From: Parvularculaceae bacterium
GTDB lineage: Bacteria; Pseudomonadota; Alphaproteobacteria; Caulobacterales; Parvularculaceae
DNA length: 64,000 nt
Direction of reading: 5' to 3'
NCBI GenBank assembly: GCA_028284065.1
Contig: JANQSJ010000014.1
Coordinates: forward strand, 310,001-374,000
Shown: positions 8,681 to 17,718 of the stretch, in pieces
Layout: each line of letters starts with the position of its first letter
Numbering within the stretch: position 1 is the first letter of the stretch
The notes under the pieces: model-generated
What the model saw: the letters and a program-made list of their open reading frames with translations, nothing else
Database searches by the model: none
What the model was told of the DNA's origin: nothing
Position numbers and translations under genes: made by a program

Positions 8681-10444
8681 ATGACATTCGGAAAGTCCGA
8701 CCGACCCGGCGCCCTCGCCGGCGTCACGCGGCGCGGCGCGATGACAGGCGCGCTTGTCGCCGGCGTCAGCGCCTGCGCCTCCCCGGCGCCCAGGTTGACG
8801 CCCTATACGGCCGCCCCGTCGCGCGCGACGGACATTTTTCGCCACGGCGTCGCCAGCGGCGATCCGGACGCAACGTCGGTCGTGCTCTGGACGCGGGTGA
8901 CGCCAATCGACGCAAGCGCAGGCCCGATAGATGCGCGCTGGGAAATGTCGCCTGACGACAGCTTCAGCGACATCGTCGCCTCCGGCTCGGCGCGCGCCCA
9001 TTCAGCGCGCGACTGGACCGTGAAAGCCGTCGCCGAAGGGCTCCAACCGGGGCAGATCTATTTCTACCGTTTCATCGCGTTCGGCGGCGCATCGCCAGTT
9101 GGCCGCACGAAGACGCTGCCCCGCGGACCGGTCGACGCCGCACGGTTCGCCATCGTATCGTGTTCGAACTATCCGTTTGGATACTTTAATGTCTACGATC
9201 AGATTGGCCGCCGCGACGACCTCGACGCCGTCTTGCATCTCGGCGACTACATCTACGAATATGGGCCTACCGGATATGGCGCGGACGTCGGCGAACGGCT
9301 CGACCGGGCGCACGCGCCTTCCCGTGAAATCGTCGGCCTCGCCGACTATCGCGAACGCCATGCGCAATACAAATCCGACCCCTCAGCGCAGGCGATGCAC
9401 GCCGCCGCGCCGATGATCTCCATCTGGGACGACCATGAAACGACCAATAATTCGTGGAAGGACGGTGCGGAGAACCACCAACCAGCGACCGAAGGGAACT
9501 GGGCCGCGCGGCGACGCGCCGCGCTCCAGGCTTATTATGAATGGATGCCGGTGCGCGATCCGCGGCCGGGTCGCCCGGCGGAAGCGCTTTTCAACTCCTA
9601 TGACTATGGCGATCTCCTGACGCTTGTCTCGCTGGAGACGCGGCTGATGGCGCGCGCGCAACAGTTCGAATATTCCGACATTGTCCCAACCCTGAAGACA
9701 GAGGCCGATGTCGACAATTTCCGAGACAACTTATTGTGGGACGGCGCGCGCGACATGATGGGCCAAGCGCAGCTCGACTATATGTCGAACGCGTTTTCCC
9801 GGGCCGCCGACGCAAAGCGCCCCTGGCGGCTCGTGGCCAATCAGGTGATCATGGCGAACGTCATCGCGCCGGACCTCTCCGAGTACGTGACAGAAGAGGA
9901 TATCGTGTCGCTGGAGAAGCAATGGGATCAGGCGCGTTCGTTTGTGGAGTTTTCAAAGCTCGGCCTGCCGGCGAATCTCGACGCGTGGGACGGCTATCCG
10001 GCGGCGCGCGAGCGTTTCTATGACATCGCGAAAGAAACTGGCGCCGAAGGGATGATCGTCGTCACCGGCGACACACACACTTGGTGGGCGAACGATCTCG
10101 CCGCGCGCGACGGCCGGCCAATGGGCGTTGAACTCGGCGTCTCCTCGGTGACATCGCCCTCGCCCTATCGCCCGGAATTTCTCGGCGGCAAAGGCTCGGA
10201 ATATGCGCTCCTCACCAATCGCGACAACCCGTCCGTACGCTATCTATCAGGCGCCAGCCACGGCCATATCGACCTCGAAGTCCGACCAGACGGCGCCGAC
10301 GCGCGCTTCATGGCGGTCGATACCATCGAAGACTCCCGCTATAACGCCTTTCAACAGGCGGCGTTCAAAATAGAAAGGCGGCGCGGCGTCGCCAGCTTCG
10401 ACGCCGCCAAGGGCGTCTCATTTCAGGAGCAGTGGCTTTTTTGA
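8681..10444 (+). CDS. phoD: PhoD-type alkaline phosphatase/phosphodiesterase, Tat lipoprotein
   Basis: Metallophosphoesterase of the PhoD family, expected to release phosphate from phosphoesters outside the cytoplasm. ATG 8681 follows a strong GAGGAGG site; a TTG at 8663 in frame is less likely. The N-terminus carries a twin-arginine motif (TRRGAMTGALVAG) ending in a lipobox-like VSAC, so the protein is probably a Tat-exported lipoprotein. Then come the PhoD N-terminal domain (FRHGVASGDPDATSVVLWTR) and the metal-binding residues in HLGDYIYEYG, SIWDDHETTNNSW and VVTGDTHTWW. The next gene starts inside its stop codon (TGATG). A PsiE-like gene nearby fits a phosphate-stress role. Confidence 0.92.
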   Translation: MTFGKSDRPGALAGVTRRGAMTGALVAGVSACASPAPRLTPYTAAPSRATDIFRHGVASGDPDATSVVLWTRVTPIDASAGPIDARWEMSPDDSFSDIVASGSARAHSARDWTVKAVAEGLQPGQIYFYRFIAFGGASPVGRTKTLPRGPVDAARFAIVSCSNYPFGYFNVYDQIGRRDDLDAVLHLGDYIYEYGPTGYGADVGERLDRAHAPSREIVGLADYRERHAQYKSDPSAQAMHAAAPMISIWDDHETTNNSWKDGAENHQPATEGNWAARRRAALQAYYEWMPVRDPRPGRPAEALFNSYDYGDLLTLVSLETRLMARAQQFEYSDIVPTLKTEADVDNFRDNLLWDGARDMMGQAQLDYMSNAFSRAADAKRPWRLVANQVIMANVIAPDLSEYVTEEDIVSLEKQWDQARSFVEFSKLGLPANLDAWDGYPAARERFYDIAKETGAEGMIVVTGDTHTWWANDLAARDGRPMGVELGVSSVTSPSPYRPEFLGGKGSEYALLTNRDNPSVRYLSGASHGHIDLEVRPDGADARFMAVDTIEDSRYNAFQQAAFKIERRRGVASFDAAKGVSFQEQWLF

Positions 10445-11013
10445 TGGCTGGTTGGTTCGAGTTCTGGCGACGGCGGGCGACCTGGCCAATCGCCCTCGCC
10501 GCAGCCGCTGCGCTTTTCGCCTTCTCCATGACATTCCTGAACGGCGACGCGTCCGCCTGGGGAAAAGCCGTCGCCGCCGGCGGCGGCAAGGTGCCGGAAA
10601 TGCTGCCGGGCCTGCCGGCCGTAGAGCCCGCGCGATCCATGGAGGCGTTGCGCGCGAACGACGCCGTCGGCGACTATGTCCTTTGGCAGGCGATCGACAT
10701 TCCGTACGCCCTGTTGAATCTGTTGGCGATCACCGCGGCGATGGCGCTCTTCCTGCGCAAAGCCGGCATTGAACGCGGTCTCGTTCGGTCGATGCTCTTT
10801 TTGCCGATCATCTATTTCTTGATGGAGCTTGTCGAAAACGGCATGGTCGTCGCCTTCGCGCTTGAGGCCTTGCCGCCGAACGGCGCGCCGGCGCTCGTCC
10901 AGCAGGTCGCTACGACAACGAAACTTTCTTCGGGAATGGGCGGCATTGCGCTCGCGATGTTGTCGCTCATTGGCGCAGCGGCGATTGACCTCTTTCGGTT
11001 GTTCCGGCGTTGA
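10444..11013 (+). CDS. Four-helix integral membrane protein, unknown function
   Basis: A 189-residue protein with about four hydrophobic segments (near residues 13-31, 75-95, 105-125 and 155-175) and a positively charged C-terminus (DLFRLFRR). The ATG overlaps the phoD stop codon as TGATG, so the two are translationally coupled. A GTG at 10432 in frame lies too close to the AGGAG site to be preferred. I recognise no named family. Lying between phoD-like and psiE-like genes, it may take part in the same phosphate or envelope response. Confidence 0.75.
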   Translation: MAGWFEFWRRRATWPIALAAAAALFAFSMTFLNGDASAWGKAVAAGGGKVPEMLPGLPAVEPARSMEALRANDAVGDYVLWQAIDIPYALLNLLAITAAMALFLRKAGIERGLVRSMLFLPIIYFLMELVENGMVVAFALEALPPNGAPALVQQVATTTKLSSGMGGIALAMLSLIGAAAIDLFRLFRR

Positions 11014-11137
11014 AACCGGACTCGCCGATGCCTTGCGGCCAAGGCCGAGGGACGAGAGGTCGGCGATCCGCCCTTGGCCGCGACGCGTAGCCAGCAAACG
11101 GTTGAACGCGCCGAACGGACGCAAACGGAGGAAACGC

Positions 11138-11548
11138 ATGGCCGACGCGGACCGCGATGTGGAGCGCGCAGCAGGGGAGCCCGCCGCCGAAATGCACCGC
11201 GGGGCGCGGGCGTTTCAACTGATCGAACGCGCGCTGCTCGTCTTCATCGCCCTGATGACGCTCGCCGCGGCGGGAGTCGAAGTGATTACGGTCTGGCAGA
11301 ACCGGTCAATCGGCCTCGCCGATATCCTTTTGATGTTCCTCTATCTGGAGGTGATTGGCATGATCGCGGTCTTCTACGAAGGCGAATCCTCACCCTTCGT
11401 GTATCCCATCTTCATCGCCATGACCGCCCTCGCTCGCCTAATTGTCCTTCAGGGCAAGGACATGGCGGCGCAGAACATCGTCTTTGAGTCAGGCGCGATC
11501 CTGCTGCTCGCCGTTGCTGCGGCGATTGTCATACGCGCGGTCCGCTAA
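11138..11548 (+). CDS. psiE: PsiE-type phosphate-starvation-inducible membrane protein
   Basis: A 136-residue inner-membrane protein with four hydrophobic segments. The core segments LLMFLYLEVIGMIAVFYEG and FVYPIFIAMTALARLIVLQ resemble the PsiE family, including the acidic residue in the first and the arginine in the second. PsiE is induced by phosphate starvation in enterobacteria; its biochemical role is unknown. ATG 11138 is preceded by GGAGG at 7 bases. It is third in the phoD-membrane protein-psiE set, separated from the second gene by 124 bases. The gene symbol is given by family resemblance. Confidence 0.75.
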   Translation: MADADRDVERAAGEPAAEMHRGARAFQLIERALLVFIALMTLAAAGVEVITVWQNRSIGLADILLMFLYLEVIGMIAVFYEGESSPFVYPIFIAMTALARLIVLQGKDMAAQNIVFESGAILLLAVAAAIVIRAVR

Positions 11549-11554
11549 GCGTAT

Positions 11555-12241
11555 TTAAGCGCCCATTGCGTCTTTCAGTGCGGCGTCGAAGACGTTTTTT
11601 CGATCGCCATAAAATGCGCTCACCGCCTCGCGCGCCTGCGGTTCGGCGGAAGATGGATGCCCGCCTTTGAATGGCGGCGCGGGATCGTATTCGAGGCCGA
11701 GTTGCACCGCCTTCGCCGCCTCCTCGCCGGCGATCTCCGCAAAGAGCGTGAAGGCAAAGTCGATCCCCGCCGTGACGCCGCCGCCCGTGAAGACGTTCCC
11801 GTCACGGACCACCCGCTCGGCGACCGGGATCGCCCCGACCTCCGACAGAAGATCGTGGTAGGCCCAATGGGTCGTCGCGCGTTTGCCTCGCAGGAGCCCC
11901 GCCGCACCCAGCACGAAGGAGCCAGTGCAGACGGACGTAACGTAGTTGGCGCCCGGCGCCTGTCGCTTGACGAACTCGATGAGCGCGTCGTTCTTGATGG
12001 CGTCTTCGACACCGAATCCGCCGGGGATGCATAGAACATCTGCTTGCGGACAGGCCTCGAACGTATCCGTCGGGTTTACCGTCATCGGCGTGTCGGTCGC
12101 GACCGGCTCCAGCGAATTGGCGGCGAGGCGCACATCCGCGCCCGGCAGCCGCGACAGCACTTGCAGCGGCCCGGTGAAGTCGAGCTGCGTGACGTTGTCG
12201 AAGAGAAGGAAGATGATCGTGGTCAAGGGCGTCCCTTCCAT
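11555..12241 (-). CDS. DJ-1/PfpI family protein, isonitrile-hydratase-like
   Basis: A class I glutamine-amidotransferase-like fold of about 228 residues. The nucleophile elbow is SVCTGSFVLGAAGLL (Cys105 from ATG 12241), and the N-terminus IIFLLFDNVTQLDFTGPLQ is typical of isonitrile hydratase and related PfpI proteins. The GGGVTAGIDFAF segment is also characteristic. The actual substrate is unknown; isonitrile hydratase or a protective role in stress are both possible. A TTG at 12226, with GGAAGGG just upstream, would give the MTTIIFLLF start seen in many relatives and may be the true start. It lies 27 bases after the DUF1330 gene. Confidence 0.85.
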   Translation of the reverse strand: MEGTPLTTIIFLLFDNVTQLDFTGPLQVLSRLPGADVRLAANSLEPVATDTPMTVNPTDTFEACPQADVLCIPGGFGVEDAIKNDALIEFVKRQAPGANYVTSVCTGSFVLGAAGLLRGKRATTHWAYHDLLSEVGAIPVAERVVRDGNVFTGGGVTAGIDFAFTLFAEIAGEEAAKAVQLGLEYDPAPPFKGGHPSSAEPQAREAVSAFYGDRKNVFDAALKDAMGA

Positions 12242-12268
12242 CGCCAAAGCCAGTGGCGCGCCTGCGAG

Positions 12269-12739
12269 CTAAGACGCCATCGGCCCGGGAACGAACGCCG
12301 GCGGCAAAAACGCCGGGCTGGTCTCGATATTTAACTGCCCAGCAAGGCCCGCCTCTCTGTGAACGGATACCTCCGCCCATTCCTGCGATATCGACATCTC
12401 GAAAAGCGCCTTGCGGTTCGGGTAATAGGCGAGCGCGACTTCGTCCCATAAGGGGTCGCACTGCCCAAGCGTCAGAAACGACGTATCGCCAGCGTTGATG
12501 ATCTGGCCGCCATGCTTGTAGACAAGCTCGGCGGCCTTCACGGCGTAAAGCTGATAGGCCTTCCGGCCGGAAAGGTCCGTATCGCGACCATCGGCGTAGG
12601 TTGCCTTCTCCTTGAACTTCAGCAGGTTGACCATGACGATCGGCCCATCATCCTTGGGGCCGGGCCGTTGCATCTCCGCGACCTGCGCCTCGCCCGGCAT
12701 CAGTTCGTTGACGAACGTTCCTTTCCGACCATCCGACAT
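12269..12739 (-). CDS. DUF1330 family protein
   Basis: A 156-residue soluble protein whose centre, PIVMVNLLKFKEKATY, followed by YQLYAVKAAELVYKHGGQI and NRKALFEMSIS, matches the ferredoxin-like DUF1330 fold (related to dimeric alpha-beta barrel proteins). The function is unknown. The ATG overlaps the stop codon of the thiolase gene as TGATG, so it is translationally coupled and likely linked to acyl-CoA metabolism. The frame extends upstream, but that part overlaps the thiolase. Confidence 0.8.
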   Translation of the reverse strand: MSDGRKGTFVNELMPGEAQVAEMQRPGPKDDGPIVMVNLLKFKEKATYADGRDTDLSGRKAYQLYAVKAAELVYKHGGQIINAGDTSFLTLGQCDPLWDEVALAYYPNRKALFEMSISQEWAEVSVHREAGLAGQLNIETSPAFLPPAFVPGPMAS

Positions 12740-13935
12740 CAGGCGACCTCGAAGAGGCCGGCTGCGCCCATGCCGCCGCCGACGCACATGGTGCACACGA
12801 CATATTTCGCGCCGCGGCGCTTGCCCTCAATGAGGGCGTGGCCGACCATGCGCGCGCCGGACATGCCATAAGGATGGCCGATGGAGATCGCCCCGCCGTT
12901 TACGTTCAGGTTCTCGTTCGGAATGCCGAGCTTGTCGCGGCAGTAGATGACCTGCACGGCGAACGCCTCGTTCAACTCCCACAGACCGATATCGTCCATG
13001 GACTTGCCGGTCTTCTCCAGGAGCCGCGGCACCGCGAAGACGGGGCCGATGCCCATTTCATCCGGGTCCGTCCCGGCGACGGCCATGCCGCGATAAATCC
13101 CAAGCGGTTGCAGCCCGCGCTTTTCCGCCTCTTTCGCCTCCATGACAACGGCGGCCGAGGCGCCGTCCGACAATTGCGACGCGTTGCCGGCGGTTATGTG
13201 CTTGCCTTCCTGGACGACCTGCCCGCCCTTGAACACGGTCTTGAGGCCCTTCAGTCCCTCAAGCGTCGTCTCCGGACGATTGCCCTCGTCTTTGTCAAGC
13301 TTGACCTCGACTTCGGACTTCTCTCCGGTCTCCTTGTTGACGCGGATCATGGTGGAGCCAAGCGGAACGATTTCGTCGTCGAACTTGCCGGCCTCCTGCG
13401 CCGCGGCGGTGCGCTGCTGCGACTGCAGCGCATACTCGTCCTGCGCGTCGCGGGAGACGCCATAGCGATCGGCGACGATTTCCGCAGTTTCGATCATCTG
13501 CATATAGGTCGCCGGCAGGTTCTGCAGAAGCCAGGGATCGGGCGTCACGAACATCGAGCCTGTCTGGTTCATGGAGATGGAATCAAGCCCGCCGCCGACG
13601 GCCACCTGCATGCCGTCCGCGATGACCTGCTTCGCCGCCGTGGCGATCGCCATCATGCCCGACGCGCACTGACGGTCGACCGACATGCCCGAAACGCCAA
13701 TCGGGAAGCCGGCGCGCAGCGCCGCCTGGCGCGCGACGTTCTGAAACGCCGTGCCTTGCTGAAGCGCCGCGCCGATGACGACGTCTTCGACCTCCGCCGG
13801 GTCGACGTTCGCCCGCTCAACAGCATTTTTGATCGCGTGGGCGCCGAGCGTCTGGGCGGTCGTATTGTTGAAAGCGCCGCGATAGGCCTTGCCGATTGGC
13901 GTACGCGCGGTCGAAACGATGACGGCTTCTCTCAT
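12739..13935 (-). CDS. Acetyl-CoA C-acyltransferase (thiolase)
   Basis: Type II/FadA-like thiolase of 398 residues, cleaving 3-ketoacyl-CoA to acetyl-CoA and a shortened acyl-CoA, or condensing two acyl-CoAs. All catalytic residues are visible: Cys90 (DRQCASG), His354 ([13 protein letters not shown]) and Cys384 ([12 protein letters not shown]). It overlaps the upstream SnoaL-like gene (ATGA) and the downstream DUF1330 gene (TGATG). Together with the SDR, MaoC and acyl-CoA dehydrogenase genes behind it, this makes a complete beta-oxidation-type set. Confidence 0.95.
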   Translation of the reverse strand: MREAVIVSTARTPIGKAYRGAFNNTTAQTLGAHAIKNAVERANVDPAEVEDVVIGAALQQGTAFQNVARQAALRAGFPIGVSGMSVDRQCASGMMAIATAAKQVIADGMQVAVGGGLDSISMNQTGSMFVTPDPWLLQNLPATYMQMIETAEIVADRYGVSRDAQDEYALQSQQRTAAAQEAGKFDDEIVPLGSTMIRVNKETGEKSEVEVKLDKDEGNRPETTLEGLKGLKTVFKGGQVVQEGKHITAGNASQLSDGASAAVVMEAKEAEKRGLQPLGIYRGMAVAGTDPDEMGIGPVFAVPRLLEKTGKSMDDIGLWELNEAFAVQVIYCRDKLGIPNENLNVNGGAISIGHPYGMSGARMVGHALIEGKRRGAKYVVCTMCVGGGMGAAGLFEVA

Positions 13936-14483
13936 TGACTAATCTCCTTGGCGGATTCGGTTGGGAACATAGGACGCATGAGCGACCGGTCTTCCGGTCG
14001 CAATTCATCGCATGCGGATGGTTCGGCGGTGTAGCTGATCGAATCGATCTTCCATGCGCCGGCCTGCCTTGACAGCGTGAAGAGATCGATGCCGCAATGC
14101 ACGAGACGCCCGTCGACGCTTACCTCATAAGGCGTCCAGACCGCCGCCAGAGGCCCGCGGCGCAATACGGTCGGCGACCAGTAAGGCTCAACGACCGGGG
14201 TCCCGCGGCCCTCGCGGAACGACGCGGCGAGATCGGCCAGGCGACCGTAGCGCGGCGGCGCGTCAGTTTCCGGCGTCAGCCGGACGCTGAGCGCCTCCGT
14301 CGAAATCAATTCATCGAGCGCATCCGCGTCGCCCGCGGCGAGCGCCAGGAAGAAGGCGTCGATCGCGCCAAGGACCTCTTCATCGGCCGCATGCGCCGCA
14401 TCGAGGGGCGAGGCGTCGCCGCTCGCCGCGGCCGGCGTCGAAATCGCTAATGCGAGTACGGAAAAAAGGAATGCGCCGCGCAC
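13932..14483 (-). CDS. Secreted SnoaL/NTF2-like protein
   Basis: A 183-residue protein with a Sec signal peptide ([16 protein letters not shown]) and an NTF2-like cone domain. It begins with [34 protein letters not shown] and ends with [18 protein letters not shown], typical of SnoaL-like or lumazine-binding-like families. The specific ligand or reaction is unknown. The stop codon overlaps the thiolase start (ATGA). The signal peptide is odd for a gene inside an acyl-CoA operon; it may be a periplasmic binding or accessory protein. Confidence 0.7.
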   Translation of the reverse strand: MRGAFLFSVLALAISTPAAASGDASPLDAAHAADEEVLGAIDAFFLALAAGDADALDELISTEALSVRLTPETDAPPRYGRLADLAASFREGRGTPVVEPYWSPTVLRRGPLAAVWTPYEVSVDGRLVHCGIDLFTLSRQAGAWKIDSISYTAEPSACDELRPEDRSLMRPMFPTESAKEISQ

Positions 14484-14487
14484 GCCC

Positions 14488-15396
14488 TCAGCCTCCTTGC
14501 GCCTTGCCGAGGAAGTTCTGTATCGGCCCGCTTGAGTTTTCGTAGAAGTGAACGTCCGACCTGTCGGCTATCTTCTCCCAGTTGGCGGCGATCGCCTCCG
14601 GCGTCTGCTGGTCCGGCGGCAGATAGACGCCGTCCGTCTCCACGATGTGCGCCGCCGCATAGCCGCCGCCCGCGCAGGAGATAATCTGACGCGACGGCGC
14701 GTCTTCGCCGACAAGGAAGAGACAGGCCGCGGTGATCGCTTCCGGGGTCAGCGCCTCCAGCACCGCCTCCGGCATGCCGAGATCCTCCGTCATTCGCGTC
14801 TTGGCCGACGGCGACAGGAGATTAATCCGTATATTGTACTTCGCGCCTTCCAGGTGCAGCGCGTTCATGAGGCCGATCATGCCCGCTTTCGCCGCGCCAT
14901 AGTTCGCCTGTCCGAAAATGCCGTGCAGGCCGCTCGGCGAGGACGTACACACGACGCGGCCGTATTGCTGCTCGCGCATCACGTTCCAGACCGCGTGCGT
15001 GCACAGCGCCGTGCCGATGAGGTGCACGTCGATGACGGCGCGATAATCGGCGAACCCCATCTTGTGAAACGTCTTATCCCGGAGGATGCCGGCGTTATTG
15101 ACGAGAATGTCAATGCGCCCCCACTTGTCGAGGGCCGCTTTCGCCATCGCCTGCACTTGCGGCTCGTCTGTGACGTTCGCGCCGTCGGGGATCGCCTCGC
15201 CGCCAGCGTCGGTAATCTCCTTGACGACCGTTTCGGCCGGGCCAAGCGATCCGCCAGTGCCATCACGGGCGCCGCCAAGATCATTGACGACGACCTTTGC
15301 GCCGCGGGCCGCCAGCGCCAGCGCATGGGCGCGCCCCAGCCCGTTGCCTGCGCCGGTGACGATAGCGACCTTTCCATCATAGCGGATTTCGGACAT
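14488..15396 (-). CDS. SDR family dehydrogenase, (3R)-hydroxyacyl-CoA dehydrogenase-like
   Basis: Short-chain dehydrogenase of 302 residues resembling the dehydrogenase part of peroxisomal multifunctional enzyme type 2. It has the NAD(P)-binding TGAGNGLGR (from residue 14), NDLGGARDGTG, the NNAG motif near residue 100, and the catalytic Tyr166 and Lys170 (GQANYGAAKAG). Expected reaction: oxidation of 3-hydroxyacyl-CoA to 3-ketoacyl-CoA, between the MaoC hydratase and the thiolase encoded nearby. The gene sits 4 bases upstream of the SnoaL-like gene. Confidence 0.9.
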   Translation of the reverse strand: MSEIRYDGKVAIVTGAGNGLGRAHALALAARGAKVVVNDLGGARDGTGGSLGPAETVVKEITDAGGEAIPDGANVTDEPQVQAMAKAALDKWGRIDILVNNAGILRDKTFHKMGFADYRAVIDVHLIGTALCTHAVWNVMREQQYGRVVCTSSPSGLHGIFGQANYGAAKAGMIGLMNALHLEGAKYNIRINLLSPSAKTRMTEDLGMPEAVLEALTPEAITAACLFLVGEDAPSRQIISCAGGGYAAAHIVETDGVYLPPDQQTPEAIAANWEKIADRSDVHFYENSSGPIQNFLGKAQGG

Positions 15397-15425
15397 TTTT
15401 GGGCTCTCCTTACACGCCTCGTTGA

Positions 15426-15872
15426 TCAGTCGATGTGCGTGACGATCTTCGTCGCCACTGAATTTGCGATGAAGCAGACGTCATGCGCCTTGTGATGGAG
15501 CGCTTCGAGCGCGGCGCGGTCTGGCGGCCCGTCGGCGAAGTCGACGCGTGGCCGCAACTCCACTCGCGACAGCCATAGCCGACCTTGATCGTTCTTCGCC
15601 ATGACGCCGACGGCTTCATCATGGTAGGCGTCGACGACAATCCTCTTGCGCGCGCAGATCGCGAGAAATGACAGCATGTGGCACGACGCAATCGACGCCA
15701 CGTACGCCTCCTCGGGATCGACGCCAATCGCAGCGCCAAGAAAGTCCGGCGCGGCCGTCGCGGCGACAACCGTGCCGTCATCGAAAGTCCACTCATGGGA
15801 GCGGCCATAATCGTCGTATGCGAAGCTTTCCGTGTGGCGCCGCCAATTGATTTTCGCGCAATGCTCAGACAT
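15426..15872 (-). CDS. OsmC/Ohr family peroxiredoxin-like protein
   Basis: A 148-residue OsmC-fold protein. The two conserved cysteines are Cys64 (SIASCHMLSFLAICA) and Cys133 (HDVCFIANSV), which in this family reduce organic hydroperoxides. The PEEAYVASIASCH context is more like the YhfA/OsmC side than classical Ohr. It is 29 bases upstream of the SDR gene in the same direction and may protect against lipid peroxides produced during acyl-CoA oxidation; that link is inference. Confidence 0.88.
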   Translation of the reverse strand: MSEHCAKINWRRHTESFAYDDYGRSHEWTFDDGTVVAATAAPDFLGAAIGVDPEEAYVASIASCHMLSFLAICARKRIVVDAYHDEAVGVMAKNDQGRLWLSRVELRPRVDFADGPPDRAALEALHHKAHDVCFIANSVATKIVTHID

Positions 15873-15908
15873 TGCAGCGTCTCGCCGCGTTGCGTGGATG
15901 CCTGCTGA

Positions 15909-17195
15909 TCACTGTTCCGGCTCCGATGGCAGGTCTTTGATGGTGACCGATGGCCGCCGTTTCTCGCGCCGCAAGCGCAGGTTTCGCCGGCGCAGCTTCA
16001 GTTGATAATCTCGAACAAACTCCGCGGCGTGGGGCGGCAGGCGACTGAGTTCAGCCGACGCGCTCTGCTGGGCAAGCCCGGCCAGAGCATTTGCAAAGGC
16101 GGCCCCGGCCGCGCCGCCGCCGCCATTGATCGCCGTCGCCGCCGCAAGCGGCGACGAAGGCGTCGACACATCGCCGCCAGAAAAGTCCGCAATCTTTGGG
16201 TCGTACTGGGATATCCGAAAAGGCCGACCAGTCGCCAGCAGCTCCGCCGCATGGTCGTCCGCATACGCCTCAAGATGCCGCCGAAGGTCCGGGTCAAATT
16301 CCGGAAACAGCGGCGCCGCTTCGGCATAGACCTTCGATACGCGCAAAACGTCGTTTCCGACCCGCAGGCCACGGAGCGAATTGACAAACTCGCGGCCCGC
16401 ACTCTCCAATTGCTCCGAAAGGCCGGCGGCGGTGAACGCGCCGAACCTCATGGCGGGCCCGCCAACGACGCCATGAAAGAAACCGTAAACCGACGCCGGC
16501 TCGCGCCAATGGCGGTATACGATCTCGATCCTGATGTCCCGTAAACTCAGCCGCTCGCCATGAACCTGAACGATCTTCGCGTCATAAAGGCGCTCGCCAT
16601 CGACGCTGAGATCATAGGGGAAACGCACAGGGTAACGCATCGCAAGCTGTTCGATGAGCGCCACATTGTGCAGATTCAGCCAGAACGCCATTTGGTCAAG
16701 CCATCCGTATTCGGATAGCATGCGTTGATTTCCGAGAGCCTCAAGCGACCGCCGCGCGTCGCTCCAGACCTTGACATCCTCATCCGCAAACAGGGCGAAG
16801 GGAATGCGGCTTCCTTCAAGGCGATAGTCGCTCGTATGGCCTTTCTGGATGCGCGATCCGGTACGCGGCGCCGGCGGCTCAGGCGCGACGCGGTCGGATG
16901 GCCCGAGGTCAAGAACATATCTGCGGATAACCGCGTCGATACTGTCGAAGCCAAAGCCGAGCTTTGGCTCCTTCGCAGCAACAGCGAATTGGGGGTATGG
17001 CGCCGGCGTCGTTTCAAAGTAATCCGCTGGCAACGCGGCGAGGACCGCCGACGCAGACCGATTTGCATTGCGGCGCGCCAAAGCCGACTTGTTCGCCGCA
17101 CCCTGGTCAGCTGCGCATCCAGCCGCAGCCGCCATCGCCAACCCGAGCGTCGCGTCGCGTCGCGTTAGATGGGTCGACGACACAGCAGCCATCAT
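15909..17195 (-). CDS. DUF547 protein, probable Tat lipoprotein
   Basis: A 428-residue protein. The N-terminus has a twin-arginine signal (LTRRDATLGLAMAAAAGC) ending in a lipobox-like cysteine at residue 27. The central region MAFWLNLHNVALIEQLAMRYPV, followed by LSLRDIRIEIVYRHWREPASV, is the DUF547 signature (papain-like fold, unknown function). The C-terminal third is low-complexity (PLAAATAINGGGGAAGAA) and ends in a very basic tail (LKLRRRNLRLRREKRR). It is probably anchored on the periplasmic side of a membrane. No function is assigned. Confidence 0.8.
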   Translation of the reverse strand: MMAAVSSTHLTRRDATLGLAMAAAAGCAADQGAANKSALARRNANRSASAVLAALPADYFETTPAPYPQFAVAAKEPKLGFGFDSIDAVIRRYVLDLGPSDRVAPEPPAPRTGSRIQKGHTSDYRLEGSRIPFALFADEDVKVWSDARRSLEALGNQRMLSEYGWLDQMAFWLNLHNVALIEQLAMRYPVRFPYDLSVDGERLYDAKIVQVHGERLSLRDIRIEIVYRHWREPASVYGFFHGVVGGPAMRFGAFTAAGLSEQLESAGREFVNSLRGLRVGNDVLRVSKVYAEAAPLFPEFDPDLRRHLEAYADDHAAELLATGRPFRISQYDPKIADFSGGDVSTPSSPLAAATAINGGGGAAGAAFANALAGLAQQSASAELSRLPPHAAEFVRDYQLKLRRRNLRLRREKRRPSVTIKDLPSEPEQ

Positions 17196-17238
17196 GACGT
17201 CTCCATCTCCTGGACCGGACGCCGCAGCGCCGATGCCC

Positions 17239-17694
17239 TTAAACGAACTGCATCGTCACCCATTCGGCGATAAGCGCCGGCTTCTCTTCGTCTTCGATCT
17301 CGACCTTTACGACGTACTTGAAACGCCATTGGCCGGGCGACCGCTCCCCCGCCTCGGCAAGCGTGAAATGCCCGCGTATGCGTTTGCCCGCGCGCACGGG
17401 GCTCATGAGGCGTACTTTCTCAAAGCCGTAATTGACGCCCATCTTCACGCCCTCAAGCACGAGCACGCAATCCTGCGCGAGCTTGGACAACAGTGACAGG
17501 GTCAAGAATCCGTGGGCGATGGTTCCGCCGAACGGCGTCTGGGCGGCCTTGTCGGGGTCGACGTGGATAAACTGCCAGTCCTCGGTCACGTCTGCGAATT
17601 TATCGATGCGGCCCTGATCGACCAGGAGCCATTCGCTGGACCCGATCTCCTTGCCGACCCAGTCGGCGACGTCGGCGGCGTTGATTGTCGGCAT
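17239..17694 (-). CDS. MaoC-like enoyl-CoA hydratase
   Basis: Hot-dog-fold hydratase 2 family protein of 151 residues. The catalytic Asp39-His44 pair is in TEDWQFIHVD, followed by AAQTPFGGTIAHGFLTLSLL, the family signature. Expected reaction: (R)-specific hydration of trans-2-enoyl-CoA, feeding the nearby (3R)-hydroxyacyl-CoA dehydrogenase. It is 24 bases downstream of an acyl-CoA dehydrogenase gene on the same strand, consistent with consecutive steps of one pathway. Confidence 0.92.
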   Translation of the reverse strand: MPTINAADVADWVGKEIGSSEWLLVDQGRIDKFADVTEDWQFIHVDPDKAAQTPFGGTIAHGFLTLSLLSKLAQDCVLVLEGVKMGVNYGFEKVRLMSPVRAGKRIRGHFTLAEAGERSPGQWRFKYVVKVEIEDEEKPALIAEWVTMQFV

Positions 17695-17718
17695 CGTGAA
17701 GCTCCTCGACTTCGGCGA

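Noticed and set aside
12838..13938. 366-codon plus-strand frame opposite the thiolase gene
   Set aside because: Antisense opening in GC-rich DNA; the minus-strand thiolase has all catalytic residues and the plus frame shows no family pattern.
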